Source of the DNA: an uncultured Lachnospiraceae bacterium
GTDB taxonomy: Bacteria > Bacillota > Clostridia > Lachnospirales > Lachnospiraceae
Assembly: GCA_902766845.1 (NCBI GenBank)
Contig: CACXFD010000026.1
Coordinates: forward strand, 1 to 11,610
Length of the DNA: 11,610 nucleotides
Direction of reading: 5' to 3'
The translations under genes and the position numbers were made by a program. Each line of letters opens with the position of its first letter. Position 1 is the stretch's first letter. The notes under the pieces were generated by a model that was given only the letters and a program-made list of their open reading frames with translations, had not been told where the DNA came from and did no database searches. This document shows positions 1 through 7,230 of this stretch, in pieces.

Positions 1-1134
1 CCCATCTTCCTGATGGCTCTCGATCTCCCGCTGCCCAAGCAGGTCTTCGGCCACCCCTGGCTGTTGATGAACGACGGAAAGATGTCCAAATCCGTCGGAA
101 ACGTGATCTACGCGGATGACCTCGTGGACATCTTCGGCGTGGACGCGGTGCGCTACTTCGTGCTGCATGAGATGCCGTTCGAGAATGACGGCATCATCTC
201 CTGGGAGCTGATGGTGGAGCGCAATAACGCGGACCTCGCGAACATCCTCGGAAACCTCGTGAACCGCACGGTCTCGATGACCAATAAATACTTCGGCGGC
301 ATCGCGGAGAACAAGGGCGTCCACGAGCCCGTGGACGATGACCTGGCCCGCACGGTCCTCGAGACCCGCGTCAAGGCGGACGCCTGCATGGAAAAGCTGC
401 GCGTGGCAGACGCCATCTCCGAGATCTTCACGCTGTTCAAGCGCTGCAACAAGTATATTGACGAGACCACGCCGTGGACGCTCGCGAAGGATCCCGAAAA
501 GGCAGACCGCCTTTCCACGGTCCTCTATAACCTGCTCGAGGCCATCACGATCGGTGCCAGCCTGCTGGAGCCGTTCATGCCCGGGACCTCCGAAAAGATC
601 CTCGCCCAGCTGGGCGCGCAGAAGCGCCCGTTCGAGGAGATGGACCGCTTTGGCCTGCGCCCGGCCGACGCCCGCGTGACCGAAACGCCGCAGATCCTGT
701 TCGCGCGTCTGGACCTCGCGGAGACGCTTGAAAAAGTGGACGCCCTGGGCGGCGCCCCGGCGGCCCCCGCAAAACCGGCCTATCCGGAAGTTCCGGCCAA
801 GGAGCAGATCTCGATCGAAGATTTCGCGAAGGTCCAGCTGCAGATCGGCGAAGTGCTCGAATGCAAGCCGGTCCCGAAGGCTAAGAAGCTCCTGGTCTCC
901 CAGATCCGCATCGGAAACGAAGTCCGCCAGATCGTCTCCGGCATCGCAAAGTTCTACAAGCCCGAGGAGATGGTCGGCAAGAAGGTGGTCGTCGTGACCA
1001 ACTTAAAGCCCGTCACCCTCTGCGGCGTCGGAAGTTACGGCATGATCCTCTGCGCCGCGGACGATGATGCCGGCCGGCTCTGCGTGGTATCCCCGGAAGA
1101 TCAGGACATCCTGCCCGGCAGCGAGGTCCGGTAA
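1..1134 (+). CDS. metG: Methionyl-tRNA synthetase, C-terminal part (5' end outside window)
   Basis: This cytoplasmic enzyme charges tRNA-Met with methionine using ATP. The reading frame is open from base 1, so the N-terminal part of the Rossmann catalytic core, with the HIGH motif, lies upstream; 377 residues are visible. The KMSKS ATP-binding signature is intact at bases 79-93, within GKMSKSVGN. It is followed by the helical anticodon-binding domain (visible residues about 60-215, including NLVNRT and the TPWTLAKD stretch). An Ala/Pro-rich linker leads to a C-terminal EMAP-II/Trbp111-like tRNA-binding OB fold from about visible residue 268 to the end. That appended domain is common in bacterial MetG and helps dimerisation and tRNA binding. 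The TAA stop is one base before the tatD ATG, so the two are almost certainly cotranscribed. No frameshift is seen. The identification is very secure; the total length cannot be given. Confidence 0.97.
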   Translation, partial: PIFLMALDLPLPKQVFGHPWLLMNDGKMSKSVGNVIYADDLVDIFGVDAVRYFVLHEMPFENDGIISWELMVERNNADLANILGNLVNRTVSMTNKYFGGIAENKGVHEPVDDDLARTVLETRVKADACMEKLRVADAISEIFTLFKRCNKYIDETTPWTLAKDPEKADRLSTVLYNLLEAITIGASLLEPFMPGTSEKILAQLGAQKRPFEEMDRFGLRPADARVTETPQILFARLDLAETLEKVDALGGAPAAPAKPAYPEVPAKEQISIEDFAKVQLQIGEVLECKPVPKAKKLLVSQIRIGNEVRQIVSGIAKFYKPEEMVGKKVVVVTNLKPVTLCGVGSYGMILCAADDDAGRLCVVSPEDQDILPGSEVR

Positions 1135-1135
1135 C

Positions 1136-1921
1136 ATGAATATCTTCGATACGCACGTCCATTACGACGACGAGGCGTTCGCACAGGACAGGGAGGAACT
1201 GGTTTCCTCCCTTCCTTTGTACGGGATCGGTCCGGTCTGCGACATCGGCTCTTCCGTGGCAAGCAGCCGCGCGGCCGCGGACCTGGCGGATGCGTACCCC
1301 TTCGTCTACGCGGCCGTCGGCGTCCACCCCTCGGAGACCGAGGGCCTGACGGAAGCGGACATGGAGACCCTGAAGGAGCTCTATGCCCGGCCCAAGGTCG
1401 TGGCCGTCGGGGAGATCGGCCTGGATTATCACTGGCCGGAGCCCGGCCGGGAGCTGCAAAAGAAATGGTTCGTGCGGCAGCTCCAGCTGGCGCGGGAACT
1501 TTCCGCCCCGGTCGTGATCCACAGCCGCGACGCGGCGCAGGACACGCTGGATATCGTCCAGAGCGAAGGGCAGGGCCTTACCATGGACATCCACTGCTTC
1601 TCCTACGGGAAGGAGCTGGCCAGGGAATACCTGAACCTGGGCCACTATCTGGGCGTGGGCGGCGTGCTCACGTTCAAGAACGGGAAAAAGCTGCGGGAGG
1701 CGGTCACCTACGCCCCGCTCTCGCAGATCCTGCTGGAGACCGACTGCCCGTACCTTTCGCCGGAGCCCCTGCGGGGCCGCCGCAACTCTTCCCTGAACCT
1801 CCCGTACGTCGTGACCGCCCTCGCGGCCCTGAAGGGCGTATCGGAGGAGGAGGTCGTCCGCGTGACCCGCGAGAACGCGTTTCGCTTCTACCGGCTGGAG
1901 CCGGACAGCCTGAAAGCCTGA
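1136..1921 (+). CDS. tatD: TatD family metal-dependent hydrolase/DNase
   Basis: This 261-residue protein has the usual length of the TatD family, which are TIM-barrel metallohydrolases with 3'-5' exonuclease/DNase activity linked to DNA repair and turnover. All expected metal ligands are visible: the N-terminal HxH (H7, H9 in DTHVHYDD), E93 in VGEIGLDY, H129 in VIHSRDA, H153 in DIHCFS and D203 in LLETDCPYL. The ATG at 1136 is chosen because TatD proteins begin a few residues before the HxH; the frame opens further upstream, but that would overlap metG and add unrelated residues. A GCGAGG stretch at 1121-1126, inside the end of metG, can serve as ribosome binding site, so translation is probably coupled to metG. 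In Firmicutes, metG, tatD and rsmA commonly lie together; here tatD and rsmA are separated by three signalling genes. Confidence 0.96.
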   Translation: MNIFDTHVHYDDEAFAQDREELVSSLPLYGIGPVCDIGSSVASSRAAADLADAYPFVYAAVGVHPSETEGLTEADMETLKELYARPKVVAVGEIGLDYHWPEPGRELQKKWFVRQLQLARELSAPVVIHSRDAAQDTLDIVQSEGQGLTMDIHCFSYGKELAREYLNLGHYLGVGGVLTFKNGKKLREAVTYAPLSQILLETDCPYLSPEPLRGRRNSSLNLPYVVTALAALKGVSEEEVVRVTRENAFRFYRLEPDSLKA

Positions 1922-1998
1922 ACACCTGCACGGCCGGGCGACCCGCCGCCCCGACCATGTCTTCTCTGCACGCTGTTTCTTTTTCTCAGGTGAACGTT
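1922..1998 (+). other. Spacer between tatD and the signalling cassette
   Basis: This 77-base gap is the only break between the metG-tatD pair and the three-gene block. It holds a weak GC hairpin (GGCG-type arms, 1936-1940 against 1947-1951, 6-base loop), then a pyrimidine-rich run (about 1960-1989). The T-run is too far from the hairpin for a standard intrinsic terminator. I see no convincing -35/-10 pair. An in-frame ATG at 1957 lacks a Shine-Dalgarno sequence. Transcription may read through from tatD or start at a promoter I cannot recognise. Confidence 0.35.
1988..1993 (+). promoter_or_regulatory. Shine-Dalgarno AGGTGA setting the MBL start
   Basis: AGGTGA matches the 3' end of the anti-SD complement and lies 5 bases before the ATG at 1999. 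It therefore favours 1999 over the in-frame ATG at 1957, which has no SD, and over the ATG at 2008. Confidence 0.7.
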
Positions 1999-2811
1999 AT
2001 GAAGAACATGACCCTTCCGGAACACTTCGTACAGATCCTCGGAACGCGGGGGTCCGTCCCGGTCAGCGGGCCGGACTTTGCCCGGTACGGAGGCGCCACC
2101 ACCTGCGTGCTGGTCCGCCTCGACGGCCGGTTTCTGGTGCTGGATGCCGGCACCGGGATCCTGAACCTGCCCGAGGACGTCCTCGCGCAGCCCGCGCTCT
2201 CTCTCCTGCTCACCCATCCTCATCTGGACCATCTGGCCGGCCTGCCGGCCTGCCCGTACCTGTACCAAGGCGGCGCGCAGCTGACGGTCTACGCGGAAAG
2301 CGATACGGCCGCGGCCGCAAGCTCGCTGGCCGCGCCGCCCTATTGGCCCGTTCCGCTTCGGGACGTTCCGGCGCGCGTGCGCTTCTCCCCGCTGACCGCG
2401 GACTTTCTGATCGGCAGCGTCCGCGTAGAGACCATACCCGGCGACCATCCCGGCGGGACGCGGATCGTGAAACTGACCGGACCGGCCGGCCGCCGCACGG
2501 TCGTCCTGGTGACGGACTGCACGCTGACCCCGGAACAGACCGAAGTGCTCACAGACTTCGCGCGCGGCTGCGACCTGCTGCTCTGCGACGGCCAGTACAC
2601 CGAAGAAGAATGGCCCCGCGCGGCCTCGTACGGCCACAGCACGCAGGCCGCGGCGGCCCGCCTCGGCCAGGCCTGCGGCGCCCGGCAGGTGCGTGTGATC
2701 CATCACGACCCGCGCCGCACGGACACGCAGCTGGATCAGGCCCTGCCGGCGCTGCGGCAGACCTGCCCGCACGCATCATTTGCCTATGAAGGAGAGGTCA
2801 TCGAACTATGA
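1999..2811 (+). CDS. MBL-fold metallohydrolase, PhnP/cyclic-phosphodiesterase-like
   Basis: This is a 270-residue single-domain metallo-beta-lactamase-fold hydrolase with no signal peptide or membrane segment, so probably cytoplasmic. The N-terminus (GTRGSVPVSG, then YGGATTCV and LDAGTGI) is typical of the PhnP-like group (COG1235-type), whose known members cleave cyclic phosphodiester bonds. The dinuclear metal site looks complete: H73, H75, D77 and H78 in HPHLDH, H150 in GDHPGG, D173 in VTDCT and H235 or H236 in IHHDP. A YGHST motif with H213, seen in PhnP relatives, is also present. The start is chosen by the AGGTGA sequence 5 bases upstream. The gene ends in ATGA shared with the next gene, so it is translationally coupled to the GAF/HD-GYP protein and likely works with it. 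Substrate is not determined by the sequence. With a cyclase two genes away, a cyclic nucleotide is my favoured inference; other phosphodiester substrates remain possible. Confidence 0.85.
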   Translation: MKNMTLPEHFVQILGTRGSVPVSGPDFARYGGATTCVLVRLDGRFLVLDAGTGILNLPEDVLAQPALSLLLTHPHLDHLAGLPACPYLYQGGAQLTVYAESDTAAAASSLAAPPYWPVPLRDVPARVRFSPLTADFLIGSVRVETIPGDHPGGTRIVKLTGPAGRRTVVLVTDCTLTPEQTEVLTDFARGCDLLLCDGQYTEEEWPRAASYGHSTQAAAARLGQACGARQVRVIHHDPRRTDTQLDQALPALRQTCPHASFAYEGEVIEL

Positions 2812-4355
2812 CGAATCAAGTGGATGCCATCCGGGATTCCCTCTGCGCCGGAGCCGCGCCGGCCGCATCGGACTCCGCCCATGCGCCGGTCGGATCGGGT
2901 CCTTCCTTCGCCCCGGCCGATGCCCGGCTGCTGGAGCTGTGCGTCGCGCTGACGGCCGAACATGACCGCGAGGCGCTGCTGAGCCGCATCCTGGATGCGG
3001 CCATGGACCTGGCCGGCTGCGACGCGGGCACACTGTACCTGCTCGAAGACGGCGCGCTGCACTTCTGCCGTCTGTTCACGCGCTCGCAGGGCGTGCGCCA
3101 GGGCGGCCACGACGACCCGGTCGAGCTCCCTCCGGTCCCGCTGGAGGACGCCTATCTCTGCGGCCGCTGCGCGCGCCGCAAAGAACGCATCCGCGTCGAT
3201 AACGTTTACGCGGACGACCGTTTTGACTTTTCGGGCACGCGCCGCTACGACGAGATGACCGGCTACCGCACGTGCAGCATGCTGGTCCTGCCGATGGAGA
3301 ATGAGAAAGGCCGGCTGATCGGCGTACTGCAGCTGATCAACGCTATGGACGGCGAGGGCCGTACCGCGGCCTTTGACCCGGCGCTGGAGCCGCTCCTGAC
3401 AGCCCTCGCCTCGCAGGCCGCCATCAGCCTCGCGGCCATGCAGTACACGGATCAGATCAATACGCTGCTCGACTCGCTCGTGCAGGCGTTCTCGCGGGCC
3501 ATCGACGAGCGCTCGCATTATACGGCCAACCATACGAAGACGATGGCCGCCATCGGAGACCGCTTCCTCGACTGGCTGGCGACGGCCCGGCCGGAAAAGG
3601 CGATGGCGCCGGAGAAGCGCAAGGCCTTCCGGATGGCCGTCCTGCTGCACGACGCGGGCAAGCTCGCGATCCCGCTGCAGGTCATGGACAAGGCCACGCG
3701 CCTCGCGGACCGGCTCGCGGATATCGAAGAGCGCTTCCGCGTGATGGGCCTGCTGGACCGTCTCGCGCAGGCGCAGGGGCTCCTTCCCGAGGCGGATGCG
3801 GGCGCCCGCGCCGCAGAGCGGGAACAGGCTCTGGAACGGATCCGCCGCGCGGACCGGGCCGGCTTTCTGCCGGATGACGAGCTGGCCGCCCTCGCGGCCA
3901 TCGCGCGGCGCACGTTCACGGACGAGACCGGTGCCGTCCGGCCCTGGCTCACGCCCGAGGAGGCGCAGTGCCTGTCGATCCGCAAGGGCACGCTGACGGA
4001 CGGAGAACGAGCCTCGATGCAGAGCCACGTGGCCGTCACCGAACGCATCCTTGAACAGATCACGTTCCCTGAAGAATATGCCGATGTGCCGGCCTGGGCG
4101 TCGGCCCACCATGAATTCCTGAACGGGACCGGCTATACGCACCGGCTGTCCGGTCCGGACATCCCGCGCGAGGCGCGGCTCCTGACGATCCTGGACATCT
4201 TTGAAGCGCTGACCGCCAAGGACCGGCCCTATAAAGCGCCGATGCCCGTGGAAAAGGCCCTGTCCGTACTGGAGGATATGGCGGCCCATGGCTGCCTGGA
4301 CCCCGATCTGCTCGCACTGTTTCGCGAGAGCCGGGCCTGGGAGGGCGTGCTGTGA
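2808..4355 (+). CDS. GAF-domain HD-GYP-type phosphohydrolase with HD insertion
   Basis: This is a 515-residue soluble regulator. A low-complexity N-terminus (about 1-40) precedes a GAF domain (about 42-205). The GAF has N132, F139 and D148-E149 laid out much like the NKFDE signature of cyclic-nucleotide-binding GAF domains, followed by TGYRT and LVLPM. A short helix leads to an HD-GYP-like domain (about 220-515): H242, H281-D282 with K285 (HDAGK), H407, H434-H435-E436, GTGY at 440-443 and D463 in ILDIFEALTAKDRPYK. Two oddities are visible. About 90 extra residues lie between HDAGK and H407, and the GYP motif reads GYT. Known HD-GYP enzymes hydrolyse c-di-GMP and some act on other cyclic dinucleotides; the insertion and GYT make the substrate here uncertain. 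The start overlaps the MBL stop (ATGA), with GAGGT at 2794-2798. Its stop overlaps the cyclase start. Confidence 0.9.
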   Translation: MTNQVDAIRDSLCAGAAPAASDSAHAPVGSGPSFAPADARLLELCVALTAEHDREALLSRILDAAMDLAGCDAGTLYLLEDGALHFCRLFTRSQGVRQGGHDDPVELPPVPLEDAYLCGRCARRKERIRVDNVYADDRFDFSGTRRYDEMTGYRTCSMLVLPMENEKGRLIGVLQLINAMDGEGRTAAFDPALEPLLTALASQAAISLAAMQYTDQINTLLDSLVQAFSRAIDERSHYTANHTKTMAAIGDRFLDWLATARPEKAMAPEKRKAFRMAVLLHDAGKLAIPLQVMDKATRLADRLADIEERFRVMGLLDRLAQAQGLLPEADAGARAAEREQALERIRRADRAGFLPDDELAALAAIARRTFTDETGAVRPWLTPEEAQCLSIRKGTLTDGERASMQSHVAVTERILEQITFPEEYADVPAWASAHHEFLNGTGYTHRLSGPDIPREARLLTILDIFEALTAKDRPYKAPMPVEKALSVLEDMAAHGCLDPDLLALFRESRAWEGVL

Positions 4356-6223
4356 TGGCGGCTGAACGATCCCCGGAAAGCCGGGAGGCCGGCGCGGCCC
4401 GGACCGCCGCAAAACGCGGGCCGGTCCGCGCCCTGCTGTTCGCGCTGGCCGCGGCGTCCGTCCTGACGATGATCGCGGCCCTCGGCTGGCTCTACCGGCC
4501 GGATAACGCGCTCTCCGACGCGCTGTACCAGCGCACCGGCCTGCAGTGTCCCGACATCGTCGTGATCGGCATCGACGCGGACACCGTGGAGGCCCTCGGG
4601 CCGGTCACGGGCCTGCGCGGCGCCATGGCGGACGTGATCGACCGTCTCTCGGCGGACCCGGCGAACGTGCCGGCCGTCATCGCCGTCGATCTGATGTATA
4701 CCGGTGAGAACCGCGACGCCCCGGAGGCGGATGCGCGTCTGGCCGCGGCGGCTCAGCGGGCCGGCTGCGTGGTCGTGGGCGCGGACGCGGTGTACGGGCC
4801 GGAGCTGATCCCGCAGGGCGGCTCGTTCGCGATCGAACAGCGCCGCGTCCTCGGCTGGCATGAACCGTATCCGGCGCTCGCGCAGGCCGCGTCCTTCGGG
4901 CACCTGAACCAGATGCTGGACCGCGACGGGATCTTCCGCCACGCCCAGCTGTGGGCCGACGTGCCGGACAAGGGACGGATCCCCTCGTTTGCGCGCGTGA
5001 TCTATGAACGATGGTGCGCGGCGCAGGGCACGGAGCCAGACCCGGAGCCTGCCGTTTCGGAGAGCGGTTTCTATTATCTGCCGTTCTCGCAGGGCACGCG
5101 CGGCTACAGCGACGGCGTAAACTTCCTGGACCTGTATGAAGGCCGCGTCCCGGCGCAGCTGCTGCGCGGACGGATCGTGATGATCGGCCCGTACGCGGCC
5201 GGCATGCAGGATGAGTACTCTGTCTCGCTGGACCACGCGGTCAAGATGCCCGGCGTGGTGATCCAGGCGAACATCGTGGAAGCCTTCCTGAACGGTTTCT
5301 TCCCGAAAGAGGCGGGCCGGACGCTGCAGCTGATCGTGCTGTTCGTTATCTGTCTGGCCGCCGCCCTCTTCTTCCGTGACCGGAAGGTCCTGCCGTCCGT
5401 ACTCGGCTGGCTGGCCCTCTGCGCGGCCTGGATCAGTATCTGCGTCCTGGCCTATCGCCGCGGCGTGATCCTGCACGTCCTGTGGGTGCCGGCCGCTGTC
5501 ACGGCGCTCTTCATCGTCTCTGTGGCCCTGAACTACATCCGGTCGGCGCGGGAGCGCCGGCGCGTGGTCGATACATTTGGCCACTACATCGACCCGGTGA
5601 TCCGGGACCGGCTGCTCGCGCAGGGACCCGGCGCGCTGAAGCTCGGCGGCGAGACGCGGGACATCGCGGTCCTGTTTGTGGACGTGCGCGGCTTTACGGC
5701 CATGAGCGAAGCGCTGGACGCGCAGACCGTGGTGGAGATCGTGAACCGTTACCTGACACTGACCACGGACTGCATCCTGCGTTATCACGGTACGCTGGAC
5801 AAATTCGTGGGCGACTGCACGATGGCCGTCTGGAACGCGCCGCTCGAGCAGGACGATCCGGTTCTGCTGGCCTGTCAGGCCGCCCTGGACATGGTGGCCG
5901 GCTCCGAGGCCCTGGGCCGGGAGCTGCAGGAGCGCTTCGGGCGGACCGTATCCTTCGGCATCGGCATCAACTGGGGACCGGCCGTAGTCGGGAACATCGG
6001 CGCGCCGCGCCGCCTCGACTACACCGCCATCGGCGATACGGTCAATACGGCCTCGCGCCTGGAAGCGAACGCGCCGGGCGGGACCATCCTGCTCTCCCGC
6101 GCCGCGGCGGACCGGCTCGGGGACCGCGCGCGCGTGACCTCGCTCGGCGATTCGATCCGTCTCAAGGGCAAGGCCGCGGGTTTTGAGGTGCTTCGCCTGG
6201 ACGGACTGACACAGCCGGAATAA
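4355..6223 (+). CDS. CHASE2-domain class III adenylate cyclase, membrane-bound
   Basis: This membrane sensor-cyclase of 622 residues should make cAMP from ATP. A basic N-terminus precedes TM1 (about 27-45). The extracytoplasmic CHASE2 sensor follows (about 55-320, with CPDIVVIGID and AVDLMYTGEN), then three closely spaced TM helices (about 324-394). The cytoplasmic class III catalytic domain covers about 432-615. It has a full active site: metal aspartates D443 (VDVRGFT) and D487 (FVGD), adenine-selecting K483 (LDKF) and D555 (LDYTAIGD), and N564 and R568 (NTASRLE). The K/D pair argues for ATP rather than GTP. The stop of the GAF/HD-GYP gene and this ATG share one base (TGATG), and GGGAGGG at 4339-4345 serves as RBS. 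A GTG at 4352 (four-base overlap) would add one residue and cannot be excluded. What CHASE2 senses is unknown. Confidence 0.95.
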   Translation: MAAERSPESREAGAARTAAKRGPVRALLFALAAASVLTMIAALGWLYRPDNALSDALYQRTGLQCPDIVVIGIDADTVEALGPVTGLRGAMADVIDRLSADPANVPAVIAVDLMYTGENRDAPEADARLAAAAQRAGCVVVGADAVYGPELIPQGGSFAIEQRRVLGWHEPYPALAQAASFGHLNQMLDRDGIFRHAQLWADVPDKGRIPSFARVIYERWCAAQGTEPDPEPAVSESGFYYLPFSQGTRGYSDGVNFLDLYEGRVPAQLLRGRIVMIGPYAAGMQDEYSVSLDHAVKMPGVVIQANIVEAFLNGFFPKEAGRTLQLIVLFVICLAAALFFRDRKVLPSVLGWLALCAAWISICVLAYRRGVILHVLWVPAAVTALFIVSVALNYIRSARERRRVVDTFGHYIDPVIRDRLLAQGPGALKLGGETRDIAVLFVDVRGFTAMSEALDAQTVVEIVNRYLTLTTDCILRYHGTLDKFVGDCTMAVWNAPLEQDDPVLLACQAALDMVAGSEALGRELQERFGRTVSFGIGINWGPAVVGNIGAPRRLDYTAIGDTVNTASRLEANAPGGTILLSRAAADRLGDRARVTSLGDSIRLKGKAAGFEVLRLDGLTQPE

Positions 6224-6251
6224 AAAACTTCTGTTCCTATTTACGATTCCC

Positions 6252-6260
6252 TGTTATAAT
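6252..6260 (+). promoter_or_regulatory. Extended -10 promoter of rsmA
   Basis: TGTTATAAT is a perfect extended -10 (TGn followed by TATAAT at 6255-6260) in a short AT-rich island (6221-6270) of an otherwise GC-rich window. The -35 position at 17-base spacing (6232-6237, TGTTCC) is poor, which an extended -10 can compensate for. The expected start of transcription, 6-9 bases downstream, falls at A6266 to A6269. A6269 is the first base of the rsmA ATG. Confidence 0.75.
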
Positions 6261-6268
6261 CATGTATT

Positions 6269-7135
6269 ATGGCTACACTCGGTGATCCGAAAAACACGAT
6301 CGAGATCCTGCAGAAGCACGGGATCTACGCGCAGAAGAAGTTCGGGCAGAACTTCCTGATCGACACGCACGTCCTGGAAAAGATCGTCGCCGCGGCGCAG
6401 ATCACGAAGGACGATCTGGTGCTGGAGATCGGCCCCGGAATCGGGACCCTGACCCAGTACCTGTGCGAGGCGGCCGGGAAGGTCCTGGCCGTGGAGATCG
6501 ATTCCAACCTGATTCCGGTACTGGCGGACACGCTGGCCCCTTACGGGAACGTCACGGTACTGCACGCGGACGTCATGGACCTGCCGCTTTCAGACGTACT
6601 GGCCCGGGAAGCGGAGGGACGGCCGATCAAGGTGGTCGCGAACCTTCCGTACTACATCACGACGCCGATCCTGATGCGCCTTTTGGAGGAGCACCTCCCG
6701 CTGACCAGCATTACCGTCATGATCCAGAAAGAGGTCGCGCAGCGCATGGCCGCGGAGCCGGGCTCCAAGGAATTCGGCGCGCTGTCGCTGGCCGTGCAGT
6801 ATTACGCGGAGCCCTATCTGGCGGCCAATGTCCCGCCCAACTGCTTCCTGCCGCGCCCGTCGGTGGCCAGCGCCGTGATCCGGCTGACGCTGCGCAGCGA
6901 GCCCCCGGTCAGCGTCCGGGAGCCGGAGCAGATGTTCGAGCTGTTCCGCGCCGCGTTCCAGCAGCGCCGCAAGACGCTCGCAAACGCGGTCGGAAATTAT
7001 ACGGGCCTGCCCTACACGCGGGAGCAGACCGCGCAGGCTCTGGAGAGCCTGGGGCTTTCCGCCGCTGTCCGCGGCGAGGCGCTGTCGCTGGAACAGTTCG
7101 CGGCCCTGTCCGACGCGCTGGACACGGTCTGCTGA
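6269..7135 (+). CDS. rsmA: 16S rRNA dimethyladenosine transferase RsmA/KsgA
   Basis: RsmA uses S-adenosylmethionine to dimethylate two adjacent adenosines in the helix 45 loop near the 3' end of 16S rRNA (A1518 and A1519 in E. coli numbering) during late small-subunit assembly. The 288-residue length is normal. Motifs in order are KKFGQNFLID near residues 24-33, the SAM-binding EIGPGIGTL (53-61), the acidic loop VEID (75-78), the catalytic NLPYY (125-129) and FLPRPSV (193-199) opening the C-terminal helical domain. The N-terminus fits Firmicute homologues, so ATG 6269 is likely right. No Shine-Dalgarno sequence precedes it, and the extended -10 ends 8 bases before the ATG, so translation is probably leaderless. 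The gene has its own promoter, setting it apart from the cyclase block upstream. Confidence 0.97.
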   Translation: MATLGDPKNTIEILQKHGIYAQKKFGQNFLIDTHVLEKIVAAAQITKDDLVLEIGPGIGTLTQYLCEAAGKVLAVEIDSNLIPVLADTLAPYGNVTVLHADVMDLPLSDVLAREAEGRPIKVVANLPYYITTPILMRLLEEHLPLTSITVMIQKEVAQRMAAEPGSKEFGALSLAVQYYAEPYLAANVPPNCFLPRPSVASAVIRLTLRSEPPVSVREPEQMFELFRAAFQQRRKTLANAVGNYTGLPYTREQTAQALESLGLSAAVRGEALSLEQFAALSDALDTVC

Positions 7136-7137
7136 CA

Positions 7138-7204
7138 TCCGCCGCGGCGCCCGGCAGCCTTTCCGCCGCATAAGCCGGCTGGCATGCCTTTCCGCCGCGG
7201 CGCC
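7138..7204. repeat. Interleaved direct repeats and palindromes after rsmA
   Basis: In the 123-base rsmA-metF gap, TCCGCCGCGGCGCC occurs twice (7138-7151 and 7191-7204), as does GCCTTTCCGCCGC (7157-7169 and 7186-7198). The second copies overlap. Between them lie two adjacent 8-base palindromes, AGCCGGCT (7173-7180) and GGCATGCC (7181-7188). No T-run follows, so it is not a standard terminator. Function is unknown; it may be a local duplication. Confidence 0.6.
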
Positions 7205-7230
7205 TGACACATCCCCGCACATGATCACAT

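Noticed and set aside
1064..1135. Upstream in-frame start for tatD inside metG
   Set aside because: TatD proteins start right before the DTHVH motif, and ATG 1136 gives that; the extension would only recode the end of metG.
1936..1989. Intrinsic terminator between tatD and the MBL gene
   Set aside because: The stem is only 5 bp and the T-rich run begins more than 20 bases after it, so the geometry is wrong.
1465..1998. In-frame N-terminal extension of the MBL gene through tatD
   Set aside because: The extension is Arg/Pro/Gly-rich and out of frame with tatD, with no motif. AGGTGA before 1999 gives a start that fits the family.
4352..4357. GTG at 4352 as cyclase start
   Set aside because: Possible, but ATG at 4355 is in the same frame, better placed from GGGAGGG, and a commoner start; the difference is one residue.
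2784..4412. Long open frame on the - strand (542 codons) opposite the GAF/HD-GYP gene
   Set aside because: Rich in Arg, His, Gly and Gln with no recognisable domain. Long antisense frames are expected opposite GC-rich genes; the + strand frame has clear GAF and HD motifs.
4229..5788. Long open frame on the - strand (519 codons) opposite the cyclase
   Set aside because: Composition typical of an antisense shadow and no motif; it overlaps two well-supported + strand genes.
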